Assembly: GCA_937132085.1 (NCBI GenBank)
Contig: CAKZNV010000107.1
Span: 39,484 to 103,483, forward strand
DNA: 64,000 nucleotides
Reading direction: 5' to 3'
Source: an uncultured Rubritalea sp.
Lineage (GTDB): Bacteria; Verrucomicrobiota; Verrucomicrobiia; Verrucomicrobiales; Akkermansiaceae
Shown here: piece by piece, positions 18,385 to 27,679 of the stretch
How positions within the stretch are numbered: the stretch's first letter is position 1
Layout of the letters: every line of letters starts with the position of its first letter
The notes under the pieces: generated by a model
Databases searched by the model: none
What the model was told of the DNA's origin: nothing
Seen by the model: the letters and a program-made list of their open reading frames with translations, nothing else
Position numbers and translations under genes: made by a program

Positions 18385-20889
18385 TTAGTTTGATTTCTCT
18401 TCTTTTATCTTTTTATCCATTTCGAGCTTCTGGTCAGGCGTGACCCAGAGTGGATTCTGGTCATCACCGTCTTCAAAGACAGGAACATCGTATGTTCCGA
18501 GCTTTTGAAGGTAAGCGATGACAGCGACGATCTCTTTCTGCGATAGCTTGGCTTCGATTTCCTGCTTAGACATTCCTTCTTTTACCCATGGGATGTCGGC
18601 ATTGTTTGAAACGAGGTTCTTCGCTATTTCCAAAGCTTGTTCTTGAGCAAGAGCTTCAATTTCATACTTGTTCATTGCTGGCCAAGGGACATTCAGCCAT
18701 TCGACTTGAGCTTTAATTTTCCCAGGGAGAGCCTTGATGTCAGTGTCTTCATAAGCCATGGATGAATAGGATGGCATGTTAGAAAGTTTTTCCTTAGCAC
18801 GAGGATCCATGAGGTGGATGTAATGCCAGAGGTTATCTTTAATTCCGCCACGCATTAGCTTACTGCCTTTTACGAGTGGACCGCCTTCACGAGCTAGATC
18901 TGGACCTGTTCGCTTAGATCCCCACTGGTGTGGGTAATCATAGACGGATTCACCCATTCTGGAGTAGTCTCCGTAGCGGATCACGTCTGTGTCGAGCATG
19001 CGGATCATCTGTGAGTGACAGTTGTAGCAACCTTCAGCGATGAAGATGTCACGGCCAGCTAGCTCTAGTGGTGTGTAGAGTGTCTGTAGTCTGTCACGCT
19101 GGATTTCTGGTTTAGAGGTCAGAGCATTCGGGATGATCTGCACTGCACCACCGATCGCTGCTGCGAAGAAGGTCAGGATGGTGAATGGTAGATAGTTCTT
19201 GGTGATAGACTCATGCCATTCGATCCAGTTTTTGGTGAATTTCTTAAATCTTACAAATGCTAGAACGATGAAGAACAGTAGCACTGCGAGCGCCATGAGA
19301 TTCTCCGGGTGAGTCACCCAGTAGACGAGTGAGAGGATACCACCGAGCACTGCAGCGAATGGGTCCTGAGTTACGATCTGCTTTAGTGTGACTTTATCAG
19401 AATTATTTCTATTTCTAAGAACGACGTCTACAGAAACATCAGTCGGGGTTCCGCTTTTACAAGTCTTGTAGAGGTTGTAGACGAGGACAATGAATCCGAT
19501 GAGGTAGAGGAGTCCACCTAGAGATCTAGCTGCGTGCAGCACCTGGATGTCTTGGAGTGTGGAGATGAATGAGTTTACAGTTGATCCATCCACGCTCTCA
19601 CTGAGGCTGAGTCCCTGAGCGATACCTGATACCCACATGGAAGCCACGTAGAGTAGGATACCTACGAAACCGATCCAGAAGTGGAAGTTAGCGAGTGATT
19701 TAGAATAAAGCTCAGTCTTCCAGAGACGTGGGACTAGCCAGTAGAACATACCAGCAGCCATGAAGCCGTTCCAACCGAGGGTTCCACTGTGCACGTGACC
19801 AATAGTCCAGTCAGTATAGTGGGACAGAGCGTTGACTGATTTGATCGCTAGTAGAGGACCTTCGAATGTAGCCATACCATAGAAGGTAACCGCTGCTGCG
19901 AAGAACTTGATCACTGGGTCTTTCTGGAGTGTTCCCCAAGCTCCGCGGAGAGTGAGGAGACCGTTAAGCATACCACCCCAAGATGGCGCCCAGAGGATCA
20001 CTGAGAAGAGCATTCCTAGCACCTGTAGCCACTCTGGAAGAGCGGTGTTGAGAAGGTGGTGAGGTCCTGCCCAGATGTAGATGAAGACGAGTGCCCAGAA
20101 GTGAATGATGGATAGTCTGTATGAATAGACAGGGCGATTCGCTGCCTTAGGCAGGAAGTAATACATGATACCTAAGATCGGTGTAGTGAGGAAAAATGCT
20201 ACCGCATTGTGTCCATACCACCACTGCACAAGGGCATCCTGCACTCCTCCGAAAATTGGATAAGAGTGAGTCCATGAGGTCGGGATCTGAAGGTTATTGA
20301 CGATGTAGAGCATCGCTACCGTAATGATTGTCGCTATGTAGAACCATATAGAAACGTAGAGGTGCTGCTCATTACGTTTGATGAGAGTCCAGAAGAAGTT
20401 GATTGCGAAAACGACCCAAACAAGAACAACTGCGATGTCGATTGGCCAGATAAGCTCAGCGTATTCTTTACCTTGAGTGAAGCCTAGAGGAAGCGTGACT
20501 GCAGCTGCTACGATGATGAGCTGCCAGCCCCAGAAGTGGATGCTAGTAAGCTTATCGGAAGCAACTCTACATTTACAAAGTCTCTGTGTGGAGTAGTAGA
20601 CACCAGCAAATACCATATTACCTACGAAGGCAAAAATAGCGGCATTGGTGTGGAGTGGTCGGAGTCGCCCTGCAGTGATGTAGGGGAGACCTTCTTTCTC
20701 CAGTGAACCTCCGGAGAGGAACTGGATGGTAGAGGTTAGCCACTCAGAGTTAAACTCACTGAGTATGGTAATGTTCAGCTGGAGAGCTACGATCAGCCCT
20801 GCTAACATTCCTACGACGCCCCATATAATGGCGGCCCATGTAAACCAACGAACGCATTTGTCGTTGTAAGTAATAGTTGTTTGGTTCAT
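18385..20889 (-). CDS. ccoNO: Fused cbb3-type cytochrome c oxidase subunits I and II (CcoN-CcoO)
   Basis: CcoN heme-copper oxidase core followed in the same ORF by CcoO (LELAGRDIFIAEGCYNCHSQMIRML...RTGPDLAREGG). Confidence 0.95.
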   Translation of the reverse strand: MNQTTITYNDKCVRWFTWAAIIWGVVGMLAGLIVALQLNITILSEFNSEWLTSTIQFLSGGSLEKEGLPYITAGRLRPLHTNAAIFAFVGNMVFAGVYYSTQRLCKCRVASDKLTSIHFWGWQLIIVAAAVTLPLGFTQGKEYAELIWPIDIAVVLVWVVFAINFFWTLIKRNEQHLYVSIWFYIATIITVAMLYIVNNLQIPTSWTHSYPIFGGVQDALVQWWYGHNAVAFFLTTPILGIMYYFLPKAANRPVYSYRLSIIHFWALVFIYIWAGPHHLLNTALPEWLQVLGMLFSVILWAPSWGGMLNGLLTLRGAWGTLQKDPVIKFFAAAVTFYGMATFEGPLLAIKSVNALSHYTDWTIGHVHSGTLGWNGFMAAGMFYWLVPRLWKTELYSKSLANFHFWIGFVGILLYVASMWVSGIAQGLSLSESVDGSTVNSFISTLQDIQVLHAARSLGGLLYLIGFIVLVYNLYKTCKSGTPTDVSVDVVLRNRNNSDKVTLKQIVTQDPFAAVLGGILSLVYWVTHPENLMALAVLLFFIVLAFVRFKKFTKNWIEWHESITKNYLPFTILTFFAAAIGGAVQIIPNALTSKPEIQRDRLQTLYTPLELAGRDIFIAEGCYNCHSQMIRMLDTDVIRYGDYSRMGESVYDYPHQWGSKRTGPDLAREGGPLVKGSKLMRGGIKDNLWHYIHLMDPRAKEKLSNMPSYSSMAYEDTDIKALPGKIKAQVEWLNVPWPAMNKYEIEALAQEQALEIAKNLVSNNADIPWVKEGMSKQEIEAKLSQKEIVAVIAYLQKLGTYDVPVFEDGDDQNPLWVTPDQKLEMDKKIKEEKSN

Positions 20890-21077
20890 TTCTTCGAAGA
20901 GTTAGTTTCCTCAGTAGTTTGTGTTGGAGTTTGTTCGTTGGAATCATCTTGTAGTGGCAGAAGTGAAGTCTGCTCTACGCCTTGATTTTTATTTCTCCAT
21001 GCCTCCATCACAAAACACACAATGAATATCACTGCTAAGATGAGTGAGACGAATATAGTGAGGTGTAATACTGGCAT
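20886..21077 (-). CDS. ccoS: cbb3-type oxidase assembly protein CcoS
   Basis: Short TM protein with ATGA overlap to ccoNO. Confidence 0.75.
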   Translation of the reverse strand: MPVLHLTIFVSLILAVIFIVCFVMEAWRNKNQGVEQTSLLPLQDDSNEQTPTQTTEETNSSKK

Positions 21078-21159
21078 AATGGTGAAATTCCGTGGAACGC
21101 GGGGACTATGTTCTAATTTGCTAGAAAATGCTGAGCGTTTCTTGTGATGTGTGAGGTTG

Positions 21160-21188
21160 AAATATGCGCATTAAGTGCAAAATATGCG
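21160..21188. promoter_or_regulatory. Direct repeat aaatatgcg N11 aaatatgcg upstream of the cco operon
   Basis: 21160-21168 and 21180-21188, 20 bp apart; compatible with two AraC-type half-sites. Confidence 0.35.
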
Positions 21189-21326
21189 TGTTGAGCTAGA
21201 TAATCAGCTTTAGGCTCTTACTCATGTTCACTGCCTCCTCTAGAGAGTGTGCCAATTGTGGAGAATTATATAGGGAGGAAGCGGATAATCCTTGCAGGAT
21301 CAATTTCAGCCAATTAAGTTGCGCCT

Positions 21327-22532
21327 ATGAACTGTTGCTTCAAACTTTTTTCCAGTATGATATTCTCTGCTGGCTTACTGTGCCAGTCAGCTATCGCAGG
21401 AACTACGATCCCTGCGGAGACTCTGACCTACAACCGTGAACTCTGGGTGACATCGCCTAGTGATATCGCTGCGAAAAGTCCGCATCTAAAATGGAATGGG
21501 CTTAAGTCTAGGAGTGCTAACCTGACCCTCTGGGACCAACCTATCAAAGCGGTTAGCCTAGCTGGTGCTGACGGAGTGACTCAAGAACTTAGCTATACAA
21601 TCTATAACTCTGCTGAACTGAGCTCGCAAGAGTCTCTTAAAATGGTGAAGAGTTGGACAGGTCTGCTTTCTAAAATGTCGAGCAAACCAGCTCGTTCACT
21701 TAGTGCTATCCGACTAGGGAATGGCGCATATCAGACACGCACTGTTTGGGATGCTGATGACTGCACAGTTCTTCTTTCCAGCACTAAGAAAGATGGTAAT
21801 CAAGCCATCAAGGTTTCTTTCTTACAAAAAGACCATGCTAAGTCAGTTCTGTCTATTTCAGACCCTGATGTAGTTTCAAACCGCACATTCTATAACAATG
21901 ATTTTACCAAATCGTTTATTGGTAGACTCTACGCTTATGACGAAAGACAGAATGTTGCGAAGATAAAGCTGAAGACTACTAGCCAAATAAAGCCTATCAG
22001 CATGGATCTTCTCAGCACAGAAGACCAAGTCTACATTAAGAAAATGGGGCCACCAGTAGCTATCTACCGCGGACTTTCATTCAAATTCAAGGAAGTGAAG
22101 TCCAAGCCAGAAAAGAGGGGGCAACTTTCTATCTCAAATTTTAATTTCGATGTAACGATACGCAATAGTGCTACAACGATGATTGAGAATGTGAAGATTG
22201 ATTATCACATCTATTACTATATTGGTGACGTAGCTAAAGCTGGCTCAGTGCTAGCAAGGACTTCAGGAAGCAAGACCACAAGTATTTATCCGAAGATGAC
22301 TGATTACCTCTCGACTGATAAACTCGAACTGGTGAAAAATATAGTCAGTGGTCGAGCCGGTGGATGATGAGGGGCACCTGGAACTAGCGGCGGTCGCCGC
22401 ACTGACAGAATATTAGGAGTTATCTTAGAAGCATCATACAAAGGCAAAGTCATCCGTGTTGAATCAGATGACAGGAACTTACTACGAGATTATCTCAAGG
22501 GAGATCTCAAGGTAGGAGCTGAGAAAAAGTAG
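21327..22532 (+). CDS. Secreted hypothetical protein with in-frame tandem UGA-UGA and a 53-aa coding extension
   Basis: ORF 21327-22367 has a signal peptide and ends ...SGRAGG*; after TGA TGA (22365-22370) the same frame continues GAPGTSGGRRTDRILGVILEASYKGKVIRVESDDRNLLRDYLKGDLKVGAEKK* to 22532. Confidence 0.55.
22387..22400 (+). promoter_or_regulatory. SECIS-like hairpin downstream of the tandem UGA
   Basis: GCGGC-GGUC-GCCGC, 16 nt after the second UGA; apical GGUC as in E. coli fdhF. Confidence 0.35.
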
Positions 22533-22552
22533 GAGGACGAACTAATCTACCT

Positions 22553-22993
22553 CTAAACCCTATGGTAAGGCTCGCCGCGTTTGATGGTGGCGATGCGGTA
22601 GACTTGTTCTAACAGAACTACCAGTGCGAGCTCGTGCTGGAGGGTTAGGGCGGAGAGTGAGAGGACTAGGTCAGCTTGATCACGGAGTTCTTGCGTATGA
22701 CCATCGCTGGCACCGATGAGGAAGGTGACTTTCTTCACACCACGCATTTCCCATTTGTTATAAAGCTCGGTTAGTTTAGTGGTTGTTAGAGAGGCTCCAC
22801 GTTCGTCCATCACGATGCGGATCGAGCCTTCACTTGCTTTGTAGAGTCTCTCAGACACATCTTGGCTGGAGCCGTCTTTGATGTGAGTCAGCTTATATTT
22901 GCCATAGCGGGTAAGGCGCTTGAGGTATTCGGCTGTGCCATCTTTAGCGTATTTTAGGGCTGGCTTGCCTGCGACTATGATTTCGTGATTCAT
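22553..22993 (-). CDS. rlmH: 23S rRNA (pseudouridine1915-N3)-methyltransferase RlmH
   Basis: [46 protein letters not shown]...YHR. Confidence 0.95.
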   Translation of the reverse strand: MNHEIIVAGKPALKYAKDGTAEYLKRLTRYGKYKLTHIKDGSSQDVSERLYKASEGSIRIVMDERGASLTTTKLTELYNKWEMRGVKKVTFLIGASDGHTQELRDQADLVLSLSALTLQHELALVVLLEQVYRIATIKRGEPYHRV

Positions 22994-23059
22994 GGTAGTA
23001 GAGAGATGTTAGATGAGATGGGTAGCGGGTGGAAGCTCTTTTATGCCTTTGGCATTTGG

Positions 23060-23150
23060 AGCGGGGAGCTGGGAGCGTGAAGCGGGGAGCTGCAAGCGTT
23101 TGACGGAGTTCTAGAGCTTCATGCTTCGTGCTTCCCGCTTCCTGAGTCAC
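23060..23150. repeat. Degenerate gcggggagctg / cttcccgcttcc repeat cluster
   Basis: gagcggggagctgggagcgtgaagcggggagctgcaagc ... gcttcatgcttcgtgcttcccgcttcc. Confidence 0.6.
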
Positions 23151-23251
23151 GGACTCCACTCTCAATTACATAAATGAACTCGTTTTGTAATGGATATTTT
23201 ACAAATGAGCAGTCAGAGTCTATCTATACCAAACTAAACAAATAAAAAACT

Positions 23252-23833
23252 ATGTGGATAATAATAACATTAATAGTCGTCGCCCTCGTGCTAGTATTCT
23301 GGCTGATGGGAATGTATAACGGACTCGTTAAATTCAAGAACCGTTACAAGAATGCCTTTGCGCAGATCGAAGTGCAGCTAAAGCGCAGACATGATCTCAT
23401 CCCTAACTTAGTAGAGACAGCTAAGACTTTCATGGCACATGAGCGTGATACTCTAGAAGCTGTGATCAAGGCAAGAAATGCTGCTCAAAGTGCGCAGAAA
23501 GCAGCTTCTGCTGGCGATGTGAGCTCTATGAAAAACCTCGCAGTGGCTGAAGCCGGTCTAGGCGGATCACTCGGAAACCTTTTCGCTCTATCAGAATCTT
23601 ACCCAGACCTGAAGTCAAACCAGAACATGATGCAGCTCACTGAGGAGCTTACTACTACTGAGAATAAGGTAGGGTTCTCCCGTCAGTCATATAACGATGC
23701 GGTGACAATGTATAATGACAAATGTCAGATGTTCCCATCTAGCATCTTTGCTAATATGTTCAACTTCAGAGAAGCTGCACTCTTCGAGGTTGCTGATGAT
23801 AGTGAGCGTGAAAGTATTAAAGTGGAATTTTAA
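23252..23833 (+). CDS. LemA family protein
   Basis: YNGLVKFKNRYKNAFAQIEVQLKRRHDLIPNLVETAKTFMAHERDTLEAVIKARNAA. Confidence 0.95.
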   Translation: MWIIITLIVVALVLVFWLMGMYNGLVKFKNRYKNAFAQIEVQLKRRHDLIPNLVETAKTFMAHERDTLEAVIKARNAAQSAQKAASAGDVSSMKNLAVAEAGLGGSLGNLFALSESYPDLKSNQNMMQLTEELTTTENKVGFSRQSYNDAVTMYNDKCQMFPSSIFANMFNFREAALFEVADDSERESIKVEF

Positions 23834-23913
23834 AGAACACTGTGAGTAGTCAGTAGTTAGCGGGAGTGATCCTGCTAACTACTCTCGACTAAATACTCAT
23901 TACTTTAACAAAA

Positions 23914-25896
23914 ATGAATTTCTACGAAGCTCAAGACGACGCTAGAAAAAGGACAAAGTGGCTCGTGCTCTACTTTATTCTAGCGGTGATAGGTGTCATT
24001 GTGGCGCTCTATTCTGTGTTCGGTATTTATCTGATGAATACTAGCGCTCGTTACTTTGACGAGACTACCAAGACGTATCAAACGATTGGTGGTGAGTGGT
24101 GGAATCTGGAAGCATTTATTACCATCGCTGTCGGCACTACGGCAGTGATTTTGTTAGGCAATATTTTTAAATCTCTACAGCTAGCTGGCGGTGGAGAAGT
24201 AGTGGCGAGAGACATGGGCGGTAGGCTGGTGGATCCGCATACATCAGATTTTCATGAGAAACGTCTGATCAATGTGGTGGAAGAAATGGCGATCTCTAGT
24301 GGTGTGCCAGTGCCACAGGTCTGGATGATGGATCAGGAAGCTGGGATCAATGCTTTCGCTGCTGGAACTGAGCCAGGCAATGCTGTGATCGGTGTGACCC
24401 GTGGCTGTGTCCAGCAACTCAACAGGTCTGAGCTTCAGGGCGTGATTGCGCATGAGTTTAGTCATATTTTAAATGGCGACATGAAGATGAATATGCGGCT
24501 GATCGGCTGGCTATTTGGCATCATGATGCTGTCGCTTCTGGGACAGATGTTATTTCATTCACTGCGTTTTGTTAGAATCAGGAGTAATAGCAGAGACAAC
24601 AACGGAGCAGGAATCGTCATTGCTATGTTAGCTGCAGGTGTGGCTCTGATGGTGATCGGATCGATCGGGGTGTTTTTTGCAAGAATGATTCAGGCCGCTA
24701 TTTCTCGTCAGAGAGAATATCTGGCTGATGCGAGTGCGGTAGAGTTCACCCGAGACCCTGCAGGAATAGCTGGTGCGCTGAAGAAGATAGGCGGTCAGCA
24801 AGAGGGCGCAGCGATGACGAGTGCCAAGGCTGGCGAAGCGAGTCACATGTTCTTTTCCGATGGAGGAATGTTTAGTTTCGGCTTTGCGACCCACCCACCG
24901 CTAGATGTGAGGATTTCAGCGATCGAGAAGAGCTGGGATGGTAAATTTAAGAAGACAGAGCTGCCTCCAGTGGCTGATCGTAGCGTGATGAATAGAGGAG
25001 ATGCTCGTGTCAGTGGATTTTCAGCTGGTGGCTCAACTAGCGATATTGCTAATGATGAAACGTCTGTGAATGTGCCTCGTGAGGATTGGAATCATTTAGG
25101 AGATGCATCACTAAATGACATCGCTGTAGGTGGTAAGATTTTAGCGGGATTATCGGAAGAGTGGATCTCCGCCTGTCACGATAGAGAGTATGCTCAGGCC
25201 TTAGTGTTTGGCATGCTGTTAGCGGAAGATAAGGCTTTGAAAAAGGGGGAGGTTTCCTTCTTGAGAAAAACAGCGGGAGATTCAGCTGTAGAGCTGGCTC
25301 TTCAGTGGCAAGATGAGTTAGCTGAAATACATAGTTCTAAAAAGATCGCTTTGTTAGATCTTTGTATCCCTACTTTACGAAGACTCACTATGCCTGAGTA
25401 TGAGAGATTCATCGAGATCACCAGATGGCTAATTGCTAGCGATGGTGAAGTCGATATTTTCGAATACATGCTGCAGAAGGTGTTAGAGAGACATTTGTCA
25501 TCGCACTTCCTCAGACATGGTAGTGTGAGAGTGAAATACAACAAGCTTTCTAAGGTGTCGCACGAAGCGAATATTCTACTTTCGACCTTGGCTGGTATAG
25601 GAGCAAGTAACGAATCTGATCTTAAAACTGCATATCAACAGGCCACTCAGGAGATTCAGTATGAGCTTGGTGGTGATTTGCAAATTCTGCCACCAGAGGA
25701 ATGTGGGCTTGGTCAGGTGAATGAGGCGCTAGAGAAGCTAGAGCAGACTTCATCGCTCGTCAGAAAGCAACTCATCCATGCCTGCGGCTTAGCCGTGATG
25801 CATGACGGAGTGTTAGAGAGCCGAGAAGCGGAAATGCTTAGAGCCGTAGCAGATGCGATGGGCTGTGCGATTCCTCCGTTTGTGAAAGCTTCTTAG
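23914..25896 (+). CDS. M48 family (HtpX-like) metalloprotease with TerB-like C-terminal region
   Basis: GVIAHEFSHILNGD HExxH; SRQREYLADASAVEFTR; C-terminal WLIASDGEVDIFEY / AVMHDGVLESREAEML. Confidence 0.9.
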   Translation: MNFYEAQDDARKRTKWLVLYFILAVIGVIVALYSVFGIYLMNTSARYFDETTKTYQTIGGEWWNLEAFITIAVGTTAVILLGNIFKSLQLAGGGEVVARDMGGRLVDPHTSDFHEKRLINVVEEMAISSGVPVPQVWMMDQEAGINAFAAGTEPGNAVIGVTRGCVQQLNRSELQGVIAHEFSHILNGDMKMNMRLIGWLFGIMMLSLLGQMLFHSLRFVRIRSNSRDNNGAGIVIAMLAAGVALMVIGSIGVFFARMIQAAISRQREYLADASAVEFTRDPAGIAGALKKIGGQQEGAAMTSAKAGEASHMFFSDGGMFSFGFATHPPLDVRISAIEKSWDGKFKKTELPPVADRSVMNRGDARVSGFSAGGSTSDIANDETSVNVPREDWNHLGDASLNDIAVGGKILAGLSEEWISACHDREYAQALVFGMLLAEDKALKKGEVSFLRKTAGDSAVELALQWQDELAEIHSSKKIALLDLCIPTLRRLTMPEYERFIEITRWLIASDGEVDIFEYMLQKVLERHLSSHFLRHGSVRVKYNKLSKVSHEANILLSTLAGIGASNESDLKTAYQQATQEIQYELGGDLQILPPEECGLGQVNEALEKLEQTSSLVRKQLIHACGLAVMHDGVLESREAEMLRAVADAMGCAIPPFVKAS

Positions 25897-26040
25897 TGAT
25901 GAGAGGAACTCAGACGGAGAACTTTTTTAGATAGAAATTACAGAATTAATCAGAATTTTTGTGCACGATGGAACTTGTGGATTTGTGTTTTGCTTAGACT
26001 TTATTCTTTCCCTTTTTCCTTTCCCCACTAATTTAAACCC

Positions 26041-27411
26041 ATGTCTTTTGAACTTCGTTTGAACCCTGTGACTCGTTGCTTGTTGAGTCTGCTAAGTGCT
26101 GGCTTGGCTATTTTTGCGTTTCCTCCATTTGGGATTTGGCAGTTGGTTTTGGTGGCTTGGATTCCGTTGTTCTTTGCGATTCGTGGGCTGAGTGCTAGGG
26201 CTGCTTTTTATGTGGGATTGTTGCAGGGCTTCGGCTTGTATGCTGTGACTCTTTCTTGGATGTGGCTACTGTTTGGTCCTACTGCTATTGCGCTTTGGTT
26301 GATTCTTTCTTTGTTTGTGGCCTTGGCTTGTAGTCTGATGGCTGGACTGAATCTTAGGAAGGTTTCGGGTGTCTTGCTTGGTGCGTCGGCTTGGGTGGGA
26401 TGTGAGTTTTTTAGATCAGAAATTTATGCGTTACATTTTCCGTGGATGACTCCCGGGGTGGGAATGAAGCCGTCGTATCTTGATTCGATTGTTGGGGTGT
26501 ATGGTGTGAGTTTTCTGATTATTCTGTCGGCTTTATTGATTGTGGGTAAAGGGCGCATGAAGTTGATCGGAGTAGGGGTAGTGATCGCTGTTTTCGGAGC
26601 GACTTTTATTCAAAGAGGGATTCCGAAAAATGCAGTGATCAATGTATTGGCGATGCAGAATGAACATGCTCACCATATTGAGAAACTCAAATTTACCAAA
26701 GAAGAGATGGCTAAGAGTGAGGAGCAATTTGATGTGGTATTGTGGCCAGAGATCTCAGTAGAAGGTCTGGTGTTAGAGAGGGAATCTGTTCGTGAGAGAG
26801 TCGATGAATTTTCTAATGAACATGAAGGGATTTTCATCTTCGGGTCGTATGTGACTGCGAACGAGACTGAGAAATACAATACAGCACTGACGATGCAGAA
26901 AGGTGGAGTTTTGGGGATGCATTTTAAGAATAGACCTGTGCCGTTGTTTAATGATGGCAAGAAGGGGACTGAGGCGAAGGCGATAGATACGCCGATTGGT
27001 AGGATTGGGACACCGATCTGTTTTGATTGCGACCATGAGAGTGTGATCCGTAGAATGGTGGCTGATGGAGCGGAGTTGATTTTAGTTCCGAGTCTCGATG
27101 CTATCAGCTGGACGGAGCGTCAGCACTTGCAACATGCCGAGCTGTTCCGTCATAGGGCGGCTGAGAATCATCGATGGATCGCTGTCGCAGCGACATCTGG
27201 GATGACTCAAATTATTGACCCTACTGGGAATCGAGTGCAGAATATACCTTTAATGGAGCCAGGCTTCATGAAGGGAGCTGTCGGCTTAGTGACTGGGCGC
27301 ACGTTTTATAATCAATACGGATGGCTCATAGGCTGGATCTGTATGGGAGTGACTGTGTTGGTGTTGGTTAGAGCGTTGGTCTTAGGGGTTATCAACAAGT
27401 TTAAGTCGTAA
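26041..27411 (+). CDS. lnt: Apolipoprotein N-acyltransferase-like (nitrilase superfamily)
   Basis: N-terminal TM region; VVLWPEISVE, FKNRPVPLF and GTPICFDCDHE (Glu-Lys-Cys triad). Confidence 0.8.
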   Translation: MSFELRLNPVTRCLLSLLSAGLAIFAFPPFGIWQLVLVAWIPLFFAIRGLSARAAFYVGLLQGFGLYAVTLSWMWLLFGPTAIALWLILSLFVALACSLMAGLNLRKVSGVLLGASAWVGCEFFRSEIYALHFPWMTPGVGMKPSYLDSIVGVYGVSFLIILSALLIVGKGRMKLIGVGVVIAVFGATFIQRGIPKNAVINVLAMQNEHAHHIEKLKFTKEEMAKSEEQFDVVLWPEISVEGLVLERESVRERVDEFSNEHEGIFIFGSYVTANETEKYNTALTMQKGGVLGMHFKNRPVPLFNDGKKGTEAKAIDTPIGRIGTPICFDCDHESVIRRMVADGAELILVPSLDAISWTERQHLQHAELFRHRAAENHRWIAVAATSGMTQIIDPTGNRVQNIPLMEPGFMKGAVGLVTGRTFYNQYGWLIGWICMGVTVLVLVRALVLGVINKFKS

Positions 27412-27414
27412 TCT

Positions 27415-27600
27415 TATGCCGTGCCTTCAGCACGGTGTGATAACGGGGCAGGTTCCTAGGAATAAATTCCTAGGCTTTGGTTGTTAGATCCCTTCAGGAT
27501 TATTTTGTCTCCTTAAGGGAGAATAGGTGCAAAGCCCAGTGTTTTAACGCTGGGTTAGAATCGTTATTACATAACTGTGCTGAAGGCACAGCAGAGGTTT
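27415..27600. repeat. Cluster of short hairpin repeats
   Basis: gccgtgccttcagcacgg; cctaggaataaattcctagg; cccagtgttttaacgctggg; ctgtgctgaaggcacag. Confidence 0.7.
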
Positions 27601-27621
27601 GTGCTGGTGAGTTCTAAGTAT

Positions 27622-27657
27622 AAAAAAATGGCACACAGAAATTTCTGAGCGCCATTT
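27622..27657 (-). terminator. Rho-independent-like terminator downstream of dsbD
   Basis: Minus strand: AAATGGCGCTCAGAAATTTCTGTGTGCCATTTTTTT. Confidence 0.7.
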
Positions 27658-27679
27658 GAAAGTTAGTTGTTAGTGAATC

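Noticed and set aside
21224-21439. 71-aa + strand ORF upstream of the secreted protein
   Set aside because: Overlaps the signal peptide region of 21327 in another frame; no support.
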